A DNA stretch of 64,000 nucleotides from NCBI GenBank assembly GCA_020086605.1, contig JACBWW010000004.1, positions 28,367,047 to 28,431,046 of the forward strand. The letters run 5' to 3'. The stretch is from Lanius collurio (taxonomy: Eukaryota > Chordata > Aves > Passeriformes > Laniidae). A program made the position numbers and the translations under genes. This document shows positions 22,176 through 35,408 of the stretch, one piece after another. Position 1 is the first letter of the stretch, and every line of letters starts with the position of its first letter. Under the pieces are notes generated by a model that was not told where the DNA came from, searched no databases, and was given only the letters and a program-made list of their open reading frames with translations.

Positions 22176-25100
22176 GACATTCCTAAGCCTGAAATTGTAA
22201 AAGAAATTGCCACAAGAGCTGTAATCATACTGTGGCTCTCATGTCCCTGTCACTCCCACAATAAATGGACAGCAAGGAACAATAGAGAGATGTGGAAACA
22301 CATCAGAATAGAAGTTATTACTGTATAAACATACTTTTCCTCTCCACAGGGCCCAAAGAGACCACAGTGTTGGCCAGGCAAGAGGCTGTGGTACAGTGCT
22401 GGTGCAGATGTATGCCCTCTATGACAGTCCATTAGCATAATATACTTGCAGTGTAGAGTGGGTATTTCTGGGAAGGAAATCTGCATTGAAGTGCAGTAAC
22501 ATGGGTTATAAGAAGTTTTCATTGAGTCTCCCGTAACCAAATCAAACACAGCCTTCAGTGTTGGAGATAGTAAAGATAAAAACTTTATGTATAAATAAAA
22601 GATCCGACTGGTGCTTTTTGGAAGGTATTCATTGTCATTAACATTTAAGAACATTGTCCTGTAAATTTAGACTGTTAAGGAAAAGAGCACTGGGAGCAGA
22701 GAGGTGGAACAGGCCAACAAGTGAAATTCTGTCTGTTTGGCTTCTCAAATAGCAGATCTCTTTAATGCAGTCCATGTGTTCAGCGTTGCTTGCCTTTAGG
22801 TGGTAGAATTTTCATACTGGGGGAAGTAATGATTTGCAACTAACTTATTTTGCAATTCAGTACTAAGATGTGTGTGTAGGTTTAGCTAGAAAGAACTCAT
22901 TGCGTTTGCACAGGGAACAGAAAACTGTGATATTGGGGGTTACTAGTTCTGGTTTGATTTCAGTGCCTATTTACTCAATGACACAATAGCCCTCTTTGTA
23001 CATACACTTGATGCATGAATGTAAGTGTGAACAGGACCAAAAGCAGGTGTTTGTGTTACAGAGAGGAAAGTTAAAACAATATTTATAGGCTATTCATTTA
23101 TTATTTAAGTAATTTGAAGTTGTTTCATAAGATAGAAGTTGAAGTAGAAAACAGCAAAGTCCAGCTTTATCTAGAGGTTTGGTCTCAGCCTTGCTTCAAA
23201 CCTGCACAATTAAACATGCTCACAGGAGATGAATTGTTTCTTCTATTAATTTTTAGCTTATTTAGAGTCTGATTCGGCCTCTTTTGTAGTGCCTTAATCA
23301 TGCGTTAAAACTAACTGTGGGTACTCTCCATAAGCTTCTGTGTAATGTAACTATTTGGAATGCAGAATATTCCTCAGGACTGTGGAATTTGGGCATTTGG
23401 TGTTGTAGAAGAAGAATCACACAGCTCACAGACTAGTGCCTGTAAATATTAGTGATGGGTAAGCATGACCAGCCAGTAAATGAGTTTGGTGTCTTTGCTT
23501 GTCCAGTACTAACTGTTCTGTATGGAAATACACGAGGCAGGTGGTACTTCAGTTTGTTCTTTGTTTGTAACACACCTTCAGCTTGTTCAGTGAATGTATG
23601 TGTCAGCATGAGCCTCTTCAGCCAATGATAATGTGGGAAATAGATAAGTAAAATTTTAGCTGATACATATGACTGCAACATGGATAGGAACTTCAGTAGA
23701 ACCATTTAACTCAACTAACAGCATTGATTCCTATTTTTTTTTTCCCCTCCATTTTCTTTTCCTGGGAGAGGATGTGTTTAAAGTGTTGGTTTGGCCAGAA
23801 AATTGACCAAAACTGGTATTAGTTTATATATAATTTTGGAAATCAGATATGCTTGTTCTACTTACAGAAATACATTTTTGTGTAGATTGGTTCAGGGGAA
23901 CAAGGACTCCCTTAAGAAAACAACAAATTCAGACTATTTCTCTTTTATGAATTAATGCTTTATTTTCAAGTGAATAATTGTTTCATTACTGGTATGATGT
24001 CAGAGATGTGACTCCATCCAAAATTTACAGCGTGATAGTATTAAGAAAGGCAGCCTGACACATGGATTTGTAATTTGGGTATGTTAGGCAGGAATCATCA
24101 AGGGCAAAAAGCAGTGGAACCTTTTCTTGTCACTTATCCATTTGGTTTTCCAGCAGAAAGAGTAGTTTTAAGATACAGCTAGGCTCCAGAGGGGACAAGC
24201 CATCTTTTCCAAGAAGTAGCTTTTAGATTCTGAGAAGCACACCTAGCTTGCTTAACGATGTGAAGAGAGGAATAATTCTCTACATTTAATGTAACTTCCC
24301 AGTATAAAATTACGTTTAAGGGATTGTTTGGAAAGCTGGTTAGGACTGTAGCATGTTATTTTTTAAAATCCTGTTTCTATGTGCTCTGATTTCCATGACA
24401 CTATTCTTTAGGGACAGCACATTTGTTATAGGAGGCTAAATTGTTTCCTTTTGCAAAGCCTTACAGGCTCTGAAACTCCCACTGGCTGCTGTCCAGAAAG
24501 AAAGATTTGTGGGTTCTGCCCAGTGTCTGCAAATGTGTGGTGATATTTATATCCATTGAGTTGTTTTCACTGTAGCTAGATCTGGTAAAACACTTGTGGC
24601 TTTACTGCAACTAAGAGGCTTGTGGTAAAGACTGAGAACTTTGAAATTAAGTTTTGTGCTTGAAGAGATATTGTGACTTCCACTGCATCCGTGATTACTG
24701 AGTGGGAAGGAGGATCAGCCTAGTTACACATAAGCCCTCGCAGAGAGGGGCAAAGTCAGCAAACCATTAAAGAATGAAATAAAACATCCATTTTTTTTTT
24801 GAAAGCACTAAGACTGTTTAAGTGGGGACAAAAACAGAATATTGTCTCAACTGCAACTTTAATAGTGATTCACATTTTTTTTATTGGTAGAGTCCTTGAA
24901 ATCCAGTTCATTCTGCACAGCTGTAAGTTGTGTCGATTCAAAAGTCTTTCACATTGGGACTTCTGAAGGAAAAAGCTGCCTTTTTCTTTTATTTTGCTAA
25001 ACTGGTGAGAACACCAAGAAGGGCAGATGTTTCACTTCTGTGTATACTCTCATGTCTACTTTCTCTTTTCTTCTGCAAGAAGCTTCCACTAAGAAGAGAA

Positions 25101-28100
25101 AACAGACCAGTGACAAAATCTCTTTGTTCTGGGAAGCGTTTCCAAGCATAAAAACAATACCAATGTGATGCTTTTATAGAAAAATTTTTGCTTAAATTGT
25201 TGATGATCTTCATTGGAAATATTCTTGTGCCATTTACCACTTCCTCCAGATATGGCTTAATTGAATGGTTCTTCCAGATTTTTCCATATGGTGTTCCCTT
25301 TCCCTTTCCTTCCCTTTCCAGTTGACATATCATAAAGAAAGGATGGTCATGGCCCCTTGAAACTTTGCTACCTCTGAGTTTGAAAATCCACAGTGTAATC
25401 GGTAGATAAGGGTACTGTGCAGGCTTGACCTTGTTCCTGGATTTGCCCTATGTTTTCTGTGTAGTCTTAAATAATAGCAGGGGTCAATCTATCTGCAGGT
25501 TCCTAGTTTCTGAAACAAGACAAATGGCTACCCTAATATCTCCTGATTTCCATTTTTATTTGAAATTAATGAAGTCTGACTTTGAGATCCTTAGAAAGAT
25601 GTTTGTATATGGAAATAATTTTCCTTGAATGTTTTCTTCTAACTTAACACTTTTCAAGTGGATTTATGGCATTAAGTCTAGAAATAAGTTGTATTGGATG
25701 AAGCATATGTAGCGTAAGACTTACTGGCTTAGTTCAATATGTGTGACTGTTACTGGCTGAAGATCCAAGTACTAGTGAAAGGATGTGGTAAATTTTCCTT
25801 GGATCTGGAAAAAGTTCCTGTATTTGGAACTTTTAAAAACAGCTAGGTTGGTATACTTGAAAACATACTGCAGAGAGGACAGTGCTTTATCGGTAGAAAT
25901 ATAGGCTGGTTTTTCCTGTGGGCCTCTCTACAGCTAGTGAAGTTGTAAATGATAGTTATTCTAATTCACCTTCATTTTGTCCATTTTGTTGGATGTGACC
26001 TACACTATGGCTGAAGCACTCATGCCAGTGAAAATGGTGATTGACATTTCCTTGTTTAGTTTCTCTTGTGAACTGCAGAGTGAGGTTTCCAAGGGTGTAG
26101 CTAAGAAAATACTGATTTTTTTTTTTTTTTTCCCAGATGAAAAGTTGCAAGCATCTGATAGTAGGGTGGAATAGAAAAGTATTCTTGATTGTGTAACTCC
26201 AGCCTTTGGCTGTGCAACCCTGAGAACACTGAATGCTGTGTGCTGTTGTCTAGATAATGTTGTTGTTTTTAGGCTGTGGACTGCAGACTGACTTTCACAC
26301 AAGCCAATGGCATGGGATTTTCCCACACTTGCAACATCACTGGTTTTCCATCTGTACAACATGTTTTGTGTACAGAAGGTAAATTACAACTGTAATGCCC
26401 TCTGGGGCATCAGCTGGCAAAGCCGTGCACTGGCCCGTCAGCGGTGTCTGCCAGCGCGGGTGAGCATGGTACCACGCAGTCATTTTGAAATATACACCAC
26501 AGGCTTATGGCTGTACCTTCTTTTAGCTGCAGATTCGTAACCTGCTTCTCTCTGGCTCGAGTTTCTGGGACATCCTCCTGCAGCAAGTGTGGCTGAGAGG
26601 GCATCTGGGAGCTAGAGGAACTGGGAGCCTGACCTTGTCTCACAAAGGCTTTCAAGTAGACTTGGGTCACATGCATGAAAGTGGTCAGATCAGTGGGTGC
26701 AGATGGGCACAACTGCAGTTGTGGTACCTGGAATATGTGGGTGTTTGTGCTTTGAGACCCTCAGGCTGAGAGCTTGCTGAGGGCCCTGCTCCAGGGGTCC
26801 GTGTGTACACGTGGCATTTGCAGTGAGGCCTTTGGAGCCACTGGTTGTGTTTGAATCTGGAGATTGAAGGGTTTTTTCTTCATTTGTATTTTTCTTCATT
26901 CAGCCTTAGAAATGGCAGATACAAGTCATGAAACTTTGATGTAGAAATTGATTTAATCCAATTAAATCTCTTAGGAAGCTTGTCCTGCAGTTAAAGCTAC
27001 TTTCTTTTGCTTGATAGCATTGCATTAAATGTTCTGGAAGGAATGGAATTTAAGTTCTGAACTGTTGACCACAGGAGTTCTCTGTGGTGCTGGCCTAGGA
27101 AAGTATTTCCAAGACAATAGCAGAGATTTTAAGTCTCAGTATAGTACTGTATTTTTAGGGGGTTTATGTAAGAATAAATGTTCAAAAAAGTGTTTCTACT
27201 TTTGTCAATCTTGTGTAATCCAGGATCAGTTTGTACTACTGATTACTACATATTAACAGTTTTGACCTGGTAGGAAGTGGATAAGTAAAATGAATAGTAA
27301 AATTTCACAACTATTTTTGTGGCAGAACGTATTAGTTGTTTTTGGGAGACTGCAAGCCTCACTGCAGACTATACTATACCAAAAATAAAGATGAAGCATC
27401 ATTATTATTATTAGAAGTAGCACGAATTAATATTGAGTTGAGTGAATTTAGGATGCACATGTAGGTATGGTTTTAAAGGGCTAGAAAATAAAGGCGAAAA
27501 TATTATGAGCTGATGTTCTCATCACTGTAGCAGGAGCAGAGCTGTGCTCCCGTGAAGGGTGATCTGGATGTGTGGTACTTCTCTCCTGCTGCTATAGTGC
27601 TGTGTCACTGAGTCACAGCTTCCCAAACCTCATCACATGTAGGTAATACCTTTTGGGTAGCAAGTGCATTATGTTGTTTTGTATGCTCATCCTGCCAAGG
27701 GATCAGAAAGTTCACTGGTGATTTTTTTCCTGGAGCTTTGGAAAACACCCTGGTGTCACACAATGCAATACTTCCACTCTTTTATGTTTGTACTAGCTGC
27801 TTTTCCTTTTTAATAATCAGAGCAGGAGGAAATGTGTGAAATCAGAGGCATGGTAGAAGGAATTCATTAAAGTGAGTAAATTGAATTCTACTCAAGTTTC
27901 AAGCTTCTGGGTTGGAGTCACAAAGCAGTAGCCATCTTCTATCTGTTTTTAATTATTTATTTTGTGGAACTTTCCTTGCCCATGAAACATATTTACTGTG
28001 TGTTAGCCTAAGAAAGTTAGCAATGCTATTGAGGCTTTGAGCAATGCTAATATTAACAAGTATCTTTTTGTTGTAGTCTCTGATGTGTTTGTCAAGACCA

Positions 28101-29593
28101 AGGGGTGGAATCAGGATGTTATGTTGGGTCTGTGCAGTCTTCACCTGTAGTTTGCTTTTCAGGTACAGCCCAGCTTGCTAGCAACTGGAATACTTTACCA
28201 AGTGATGTCATTTTTCTGTTGTAGGTGATATCAATAAGTGAATGTTTGACTTGAAGTAAGACTTTAGAGAAACTCCCTGAGTATTAGAGCAATGTTAAGC
28301 TGTGGGACTCTTATCTGATTAGAAGTTAGAGCAGGACACTGTTTACCGACCATTATATCACAGTTTGTCTCCTCTGTGGCTGATTTACTTGCCAGCTTGA
28401 GGTCGCTGTGGCACATCTTTTTTTTATTTCAGACTTCACACAATGACACAGTAGCCTCCAATATCTCTGTTTCCTCCAAAAAAAAAAAGTTCCCTTGCAT
28501 CTCTTTCACTGTAACTCTAAAGGAATCTTGGGATGGATCCCAAGCTTATGTGGTTTACTGAACTACTTAGTTGAGGTGAATTTGAGCTTTACTGTCCACA
28601 TATTTTGGTCCTTATCTGAAAGGAGGTGGTCATTTTTTTATGTAGGAATGGATGGCTGATTACTTAAGATGGGTTGCATTTATGTAGTTCTTTAGCTTAA
28701 TTTATGTAGCTAAAACGGATGCATAATGGGTGTGACTTGAATAAGCAGATGTGTAAAAGGGTGAGCATGTGTTAGATGGGTATGTCAAACATGCATTTGA
28801 GACATGGCTTCACCAGAGTGGCTAAAGGGACTATAAACATTATTGCTGCTTCAAAGTGTGATATCCAAAGTCTAGGTTGCTGGTGTAGAAATAGTGCACA
28901 GTGTATTAAAGTCTGTGTGTCTACACAGTGTTTTAGGGTTGTTTTTCCTTTGGAAATAGTGACACTTTTTAATGTAGATCCCCTTCTGATTTTATTGAAT
29001 TAATCAAATACCAAAGCTACAATATACTTAAATGTAGCAGCTAAGCTTTAGGGCTAACTTTTCCTGTTTTAGTTTTTCTGGCTTTGCTGTATTCATCCTG
29101 GCATCCATCTCTAAACTTAAGTCACTCAAGAAATGCCTTAAATGTAATGTTCAGTAGCTCCTTGATCTTATTACAGATAAAGTTTCTACATGCAGTGTAG
29201 AAACTGTATTAAACTAGAGAATGAGACAAATTATGTCTTACCCAAGAAATAATTTTTGTTTGGAAATCTGCAAATAGAGGAGTCAACAAATAGAAAAAGA
29301 CTTGTGTTGCTGATGACTGAAAAGTATATTTGTACTAATTCCAGAAGAAAGTGTCAGAAGAACTTTAAAATAAGATTTTTCTTTCCATTATTAACAATAT
29401 AAAAAACCTAAAGAAAATGCTATCCTAGAGATCAGGTGGTGCAAATAAGATCAGGCATATTCAGAAAAACATGCTATAAACAGATTCTAAAGAGAATAGC
29501 TAGAGGCATGCCCTCCAACATCCTTAGGTTAATGACCGTAGTTGTTAAGGAAGTGTAAGAGGAATAGCTCAGCCACTTTCTAAAGTGTCATGT
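22176..29593. other. Intronic sequence, no gene seen
   Basis: Mostly unique. A small CpG cluster with a splice-donor-like sequence lies at 26424-26476, a CAG|GTACAG ratchet-like junction at 28162/28163, and a perfect hairpin at 29181-29205. ORFs up to 134 codons (22250-22654, minus) show no recognisable family. Confidence 0.5.
29181..29205. repeat. Perfect 10-bp inverted repeat with 5-nt loop
   Basis: AGTTTCTACA at 29181-29190, loop TGCAG, TGTAGAAACT at 29196-29205. The stem does not extend further with full pairing. Confidence 0.85.
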
Positions 29594-29660
29594 GCTCTCC
29601 TGCTGCCGCTATCAGGGACAGGGTGCTGGATTAGATAAACCGTTGCTCTGATCCAACTGA
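29594..29660 (+). mobile_element. Relic of an ancient CR1/L3-like LINE 3' end
   Basis: TATCAGGGACAGGGTGCTGG followed by ATTAGATAAACCGTTGCTCT and GATCCAAC resembles the old sauropsid CR1/L3 3'-end motif (GACAGGATACTGGGCTAGAT, then GGACCTTTGGTCTGACCC). Only about 60 bp are recognisable and it is strongly diverged. Confidence 0.55.
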
Positions 29661-32600
29661 GAAGAGAAACTGTTTCCTTATCCACAGCATGCAGTGGGCA
29701 GAATTGCATTGGAGCTCTCTGCATAAATGTTCACTGAAGGTCTTTTGAAGCAGGATAGGCAGGCCGAGTGTGTTGTCAGTCTGTTCATTTGTGGTTGCAC
29801 AGTGTACGATGTGCAGCACAGTCTTGATTTGTGAATAGAGTTTATGGGCACTAACATAACGCAGATCTGGGACTGCTGTAAGGGTCAGCATGGCAGGAGC
29901 AAGATCTACTGCAGACATAAGTGGATGTGAGAGGGAAGAGTGAAGAGTCTGGGTGTGATCATTGGAGCGCTGTTTTGAAATATGTCCTAGATCCTGGTCA
30001 GAAGGGTATTCTCTGCAAATGGACATTTTTGTAATTATCATCTATATATAAGTTGGTGCATGTTCAAGAGGAGAGTACTGTCCTAACTGTGTTACAGAGA
30101 CGGGATTCATTTTTTAGTAGTCTTAAGCAATAAGAATTTCTCTTTTTTTTTCCACTCTGTAGAGGCCAGAGGTTAACAGAAGGACATGGAGAGTCTGGAT
30201 TACATCTTAAATCGTATTTTGACTAGGAGAACATTTTCCTTTTGAAGTGGGAGTTGTAAATTTGAATCTACCTAATATAGGCAGATGCTTGTAATCAGCT
30301 TCTGGGAGAGACATCTGCCTTCTGGGCTATGGACAGGGATCAGTACCTGCTGCTGCATCGCGATTACTTGACTAAGATCCACTGGGGATTAGTAGCAGCC
30401 TGACCAATCTAAAGACCACATTGTCTCATTCTGGTTTTGTGTTAGATTTGAGCACAGGGTTTGATTTAGCAAAGTGTTCTGGCTACATTTATTACACAAG
30501 CAGTTATTTAAAAATTGTAATCTAATCCTATATTGTCTTACAAGACAGCTGTGGATATGAGCTGAAGTATTGCTATACAGGTGATCTTTTCCAAATTTTT
30601 CCTGGTTGTTTCAGTGATTTTGCGGATTTTGCATTTCTGATAGCAGTTGATTTTAATAATTTCTGTAGCTGTACCAAAAAAATGCCTTATATTTAATACC
30701 AGGCACTTCCTAGGAACAGATAGGCCTGCCTGAGGGTTGGTGTTGAGCTACAGCCTTAATTCCTAAAGTATAAAGGATGTCATAATTTATGTGAACTAGA
30801 CGCTAAGAAAATTTTCCTTTTTGTAATAGAAAGATCTAAGATCTAGAAGCAACCATCAATTTTATTTTTTAGTGTCTCACAACAAGTGTGATTAAAAAGT
30901 GACAAGGAAAGAATTTCAACTGCTACTAAATATTTCTTCTCCCTATTGGTTTCCAAAATTCCAATCAAGCATTTATATGAGATGCTTAACTTTGAGAAGC
31001 TGTTGAGAAGAGTGTGTCAGCATGCCCAGTACTACAGCACTGTATGCATTACATTTTAAATCCTGTTTCTCTAGTACCACAGACTCGAATTCTGGCAGGG
31101 TTAACTTAATCCTCTGTACTTTCATAGTAGATACAAGTTGTCCAGTGCCCTAAATATCTGCTGGTCTCTTTCCACTGTTTATTTTGTGTCAATGCTTTTC
31201 TTCACCTTGATGCTCTCTTACCATGAGGCATTTGTTGGTTTGTTATTTATTTTTTAATAAAAGCCAGCTGGTAAACTCTACTCAGTTGCTCTTGGGCATT
31301 TTTTTTTCTGAGGTAAATATAAATGGTAAAATGAATCTCCAAAGTACAGTTCATTGTAGAAGAATAAATAACTTCTCTGTTGATAGTCTTGTTTTTTTAC
31401 ACTCCTGCTGTCTATTGTCCCTCCTCCTAGGATTTGTTATTTAAAGAAGTTCTGCAGTTACTTCTTCAAATCTTTCATCAATCTCTTCAGTCACTAAAAG
31501 TTTTTTCTTTTTTTTTTAGAACTTTTTCCTAACAGGTTGTCACTTTCCTTTTCAGAACCAACAGGGTCTGGGTGTGCTGTTTGTTTGAAGGCAGCTTCCT
31601 TTGTGCTATAGTCATTCTGAAGTGCCAGTATTGCTGGGTATCAGGTTATGAATTTGCCAAATAATCCAGGAGAGAGAGAACGGAGCTGGGACACTGTTTG
31701 GAAGAGCAGTCTCCACAGAAATACTTGGTAGGGCAGTATGGTGGGACAACAAATCTTGGAATATTATTTTAGAGAGTACTGCATGATTTAAAGGTAGTTT
31801 TAATGAAGAAGGCTGAAGCCAAGGCCCAGACTAGTTGCTATGTTAAAGTATTTATTTTAGGGGGTTTTTTTTATGCAGACTGTTACTCATTAAAGTTTCT
31901 GAATTTTCTTTACTTAAATTGTCCTGGCTATAAAAAGTATGGCTTTTGGCGTTTTGTGATAAGCAGTTGGGAAATAAGTATGCTCTTGTAAAGCAGTTTT
32001 CTTCTGACCTCGGGTGCTGCTATACTTCCATGATGTTATAGAGCTTATGGTTCTACTCAAGAGTCATAACATCCAGGTGTTAAAAAATATAAAATGGCTA
32101 TTTATTTTGCACACTCTTTTTAGGATGGAATTCCATAATGTCTTTCATTGAACAACTTTGTTGGAAAAATCAGTGCCATTCTCTCTCTTCAGAAGGTGCT
32201 TGTGTTTTCTCTGCCTTCAAGAGTGCTATTGATCTTCCATTTGACGTCGGCATCACTTTACACTTGTGTAAAATGTTAGTAGAAATCTAACCTACAGGAA
32301 GCCTATGGAACTAAGTTGTATAGTTTCCTTTTTTGGAATGAAAGACTTTTAGAAATTAAGATATCAGTATAACAGCTCTTGGCATGCTGTGTGTTTTAAT
32401 CCAAAGCAGTTTCCTTAACTACATGAGCAACTTCAGATACTAAAATAGTTTTTGAAAGTGCTTTCTCTCTCCAGCTGGTGACAATGATTACCCTAGACTT
32501 ACCCTATTTGTAACAACCACAGATAACATGTGTGGTTTGTTAGAATCAAGAAATACCCATCCTTAATTTACGCACATATGCTTTGAGGGATATGCAAGCC

Positions 32601-33604
32601 CCACAGAACAGGGTAGATAGCAGAGAGCAGTTCAGTGACCTTCCTCTACCCTTGTTTCACAGAGCTCTGCTGGATGTGTATACTGGCAGAGATTCAGCAG
32701 CTTGGTCTTGCTGGGGTTTTGGTTTTAGTGGGGTTTTCTGGATTGTTTTGTTGGGGTTTTTTCCCTGTTCTTCAGAACCTTGCCAAGTTTTATGATATCT
32801 TTATTGCTTTGTCCACTGGTTAAAAATTGTATGGTGACTTCAGAAAAGCTGTACGTGTCATAACAAACTTGAGTTGTGTAGTATTCCTTTATAAGTTGCT
32901 TTTTAAAATGTTTATGTTCATGGCTGACTGATCAGTCATTAAAATCTTCTACTCTCACTCAGTGAGATTTGGATAAACTATTTTTGCAAGCAGAAAAAAA
33001 ACCCAGTGCAGATGTGAATGCTATTTTTTTTAATTGAATTCAGACAAATGTATTATCTCTCAGGACAGTAGCAATATGTTTTCCTCTACTTTAAAATTAA
33101 TAGCTTCAAAGGAAAAACTTTTGCTTTTGAAGCATGTGACCTTAACAGACTGATTCCCTGATGAGTTTTCTTTCTTTTATTGATCTCATATAGATTTAGT
33201 TAGATTAGTATTTTTGTCTGGATACTTAGTGTTCCTGTGTGAGTTTTGGTTTGTGAAAGGAAAACCACAGAGAACTCACAAAATTATTTGTCTAAATTCT
33301 TTATTGCAGAATTATAAGATACTGAGCAAGATCTTAAAAGTAAATAAATGCATGTTATTTTAGTATACATTCCCTGGAATGAGAAACAGTGCAATACAGC
33401 TTGACTTTGTGTGATTGCTTTGATGCTATTTCTGCAAAGAGGAGTTAGGTTTGCTTTTCTTGTTCAGCCACAGTTGAAATATGATTTAAAATTGCTCCAT
33501 GAGTTGGTATATTGAATTAAAAATACCTAATGGTGCCATTTCACAATATGACTATATGCTAAGTTAGTGTTCCTTGAAATAAAAGGAATATATGATGGCA
33601 CCAT
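29661..33604. other. Unique intronic sequence, no gene seen
   Basis: AT-rich with several T-rich tracts (near 31298, 31501, 31862). No repeat family or coding signal is recognised. The minus-strand ORF at 29631-30041 overlaps the old LINE relic and has no family resemblance. Confidence 0.5.
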
Positions 33605-34256
33605 GAAAAGGGACCTGGGGGTCCTGGTTGGTGACAAATTAAATATGAATTAGCAGTGCCCTGGCAGCCAGGAGGGCCAGCTGTATCCTGGGGGATCATC
33701 AGGCACAGTTGGGCAAGGAAGAGGATTGTCCCACTCTGCCCTGCCCTGGGTGGCATCGCCTCAAGTGCTGTGTGCAGTTTTGGGCACCACAATATAAAAA
33801 AAAGGCATTAAGCAATTAGAGAGTGTCCAAAGGAGGGCTACGAGGATGGTGAAGGGTCTGGAGGGGAAGCCACGTGAGGAGCAGCTGAGGTCACTTGGTC
33901 TGCTCAGCCTGGAGGAGACTGAGGGGAGACCTCATTTTGGTCTTCAGCAACCTCACGAGGGGAAGCATCAGGGCAGGTGCTGATCTCTCCTCTCTGGTGA
34001 CCAAGGAGAGGACCTGAGGGAATGGCCTGAAGCTGTGTCAGGAAAGGTTTAGGGACAGGTTCTCACCAGAGGGTGGCTGGGCACTGGAACAGGCTCTCCA
34101 GGGTCACAGCACCAAGCCTGACCTCAAGAAGCATTTGGACAATGCTCTCAGGCGCAAGAATGGGGTCATTCTTGGGGTGTCCTGTGTAGTGCCTAGAACT
34201 GGACTTTGATAATGCTTGTGGGTTCCTTCCAACTCAGGATATTCTGTGATTCTGAT
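33605..34256 (+). mobile_element. CR1 LINE, 5'-truncated, sense
   Basis: It starts in the C-terminal part of CR1 ORF2 (AAAAGGGACCTGGGGGTCCT) and runs through TGCTGTGTGCAGTTTTGGGC, CTGAGGGGAGACCTCATTTT, CACTGGAACAGGCTCTCCAG and GACAATGCTCTCAGGCGCAA. It ends TTCCTTCCAACTCAGGATAT and ATTCTGTGATTCTGAT, the typical CR1 3' octamer repeat. About 650 bp survive. The reading frame is broken, so no functional reverse transcriptase is encoded. A minus-strand ORF at 33559-33792 is incidental. Confidence 0.95.
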
Positions 34257-35383
34257 ATGCAGTCCTGAGCCCCTTTTTACCTTAAAGTTCAGAATGAAAA
34301 CAATCCATGTTCTTAGGGAAAAGCAAGTCTGCCTTTACCATATGGCTTCCTTTAAAGGTATTTGTGCTTGAAAAGTGTGCATTGTATTAAATGTGCAACA
34401 ATGTAAATGCTGTAGTGTTTGGCTCTTTTTCAGCAAGGTAACCTTTGAAACATAATTCCTCAATGTAGAAAACCTGTTGTTAAGCATTGCTGTTCATCTA
34501 TTAATGAAGTTTTATTTAAAAAAACGTTCACTTTTCACAGCTCTAATTACAGCTAATTTAAGGCTGGCAGCAATGTCCTGGCTTGGGTCCTGCATGTAGT
34601 TGTTCACTCACCCCTCTGTTGAGCCTGTTTTACTAAGATGAATTTTTTTTTTCATATAATAACTTTATGTAATGTCAGTTTAAGATTAGAGGATCAGATC
34701 TACCCAGAAAAAGGAATCAGTGCTATAAATTTCATGTGCCCGGTGAGGCTCCAGAGCTGATACTCACAGAAGGGTGAATTATCAGAGTGGGGATGATAAA
34801 GTCACTGATTGTCCCAAGGGCTGAAATCTCTGCTTTCTTTACCTGTAACAGAATGACAGATCCAGAGACATTGCAAACTTTCCCTCTCTCTTATACAAAC
34901 TTGCTTTTATTGACTTTTGAAATTGTGACCAGTTCTAAAGGAGGGAGAGGTTTAGTCTTCAGTTTTGTTTGGTCCTTCGCCTGCTGAAAGCTGCTAACAA
35001 GAGCAGTGTTTGGTGCCAATTGCAGTGTTTTCTTTTCTTTTTCTGTGATCCCAAGAAATGTCTAGTACAAACCAGACCATGACCACCCACTCATTTCACA
35101 TGAGCCATGGATCACTTGCCAGATGGCAAAGACTAAGGAACATAAGATTTAATACAGCAGATCTGTCTGTCTTATTTATTCTGTTTAGCTCAGAATAGGG
35201 CACCACCTCCTCTCCTGCCTTACTCACCCTATCCTTACAGTCAAGGGGTGAATAGACAAATACTCCCATGACAACTGTGGCAACTGTTTATATTGTGAGG
35301 TATGAGATTTGATTGTCCTTATCTGAGTTTGCATAAATATGGTATTAGTTTTGGTTAATCATCTCTTTCCTAAAGGAACACTC

Positions 35384-35408
35384 CATTATAATGTTACATT
35401 ATAATGTT
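35384..35408. repeat. 13-bp tandem duplication of a palindromic unit
   Basis: CATTATAATGTTA at 35384-35396 is immediately followed by CATTATAATGTT at 35397-35408. Each copy contains the palindrome CATTATAATG. Confidence 0.85.

Noticed and set aside
22250..22654. 134-codon minus-strand ORF
   Set aside because: Starts next to the ERVL LTR flank, no domain or homology recognised; treated as chance.
29631..30041. 136-codon minus-strand ORF, the longest outside the satellite
   Set aside because: Overlaps the old LINE relic and shows no family resemblance or exon signals.
33559..33792. 77-codon minus-strand ORF
   Set aside because: Antisense to the CR1 ORF2 remnant; not a gene.
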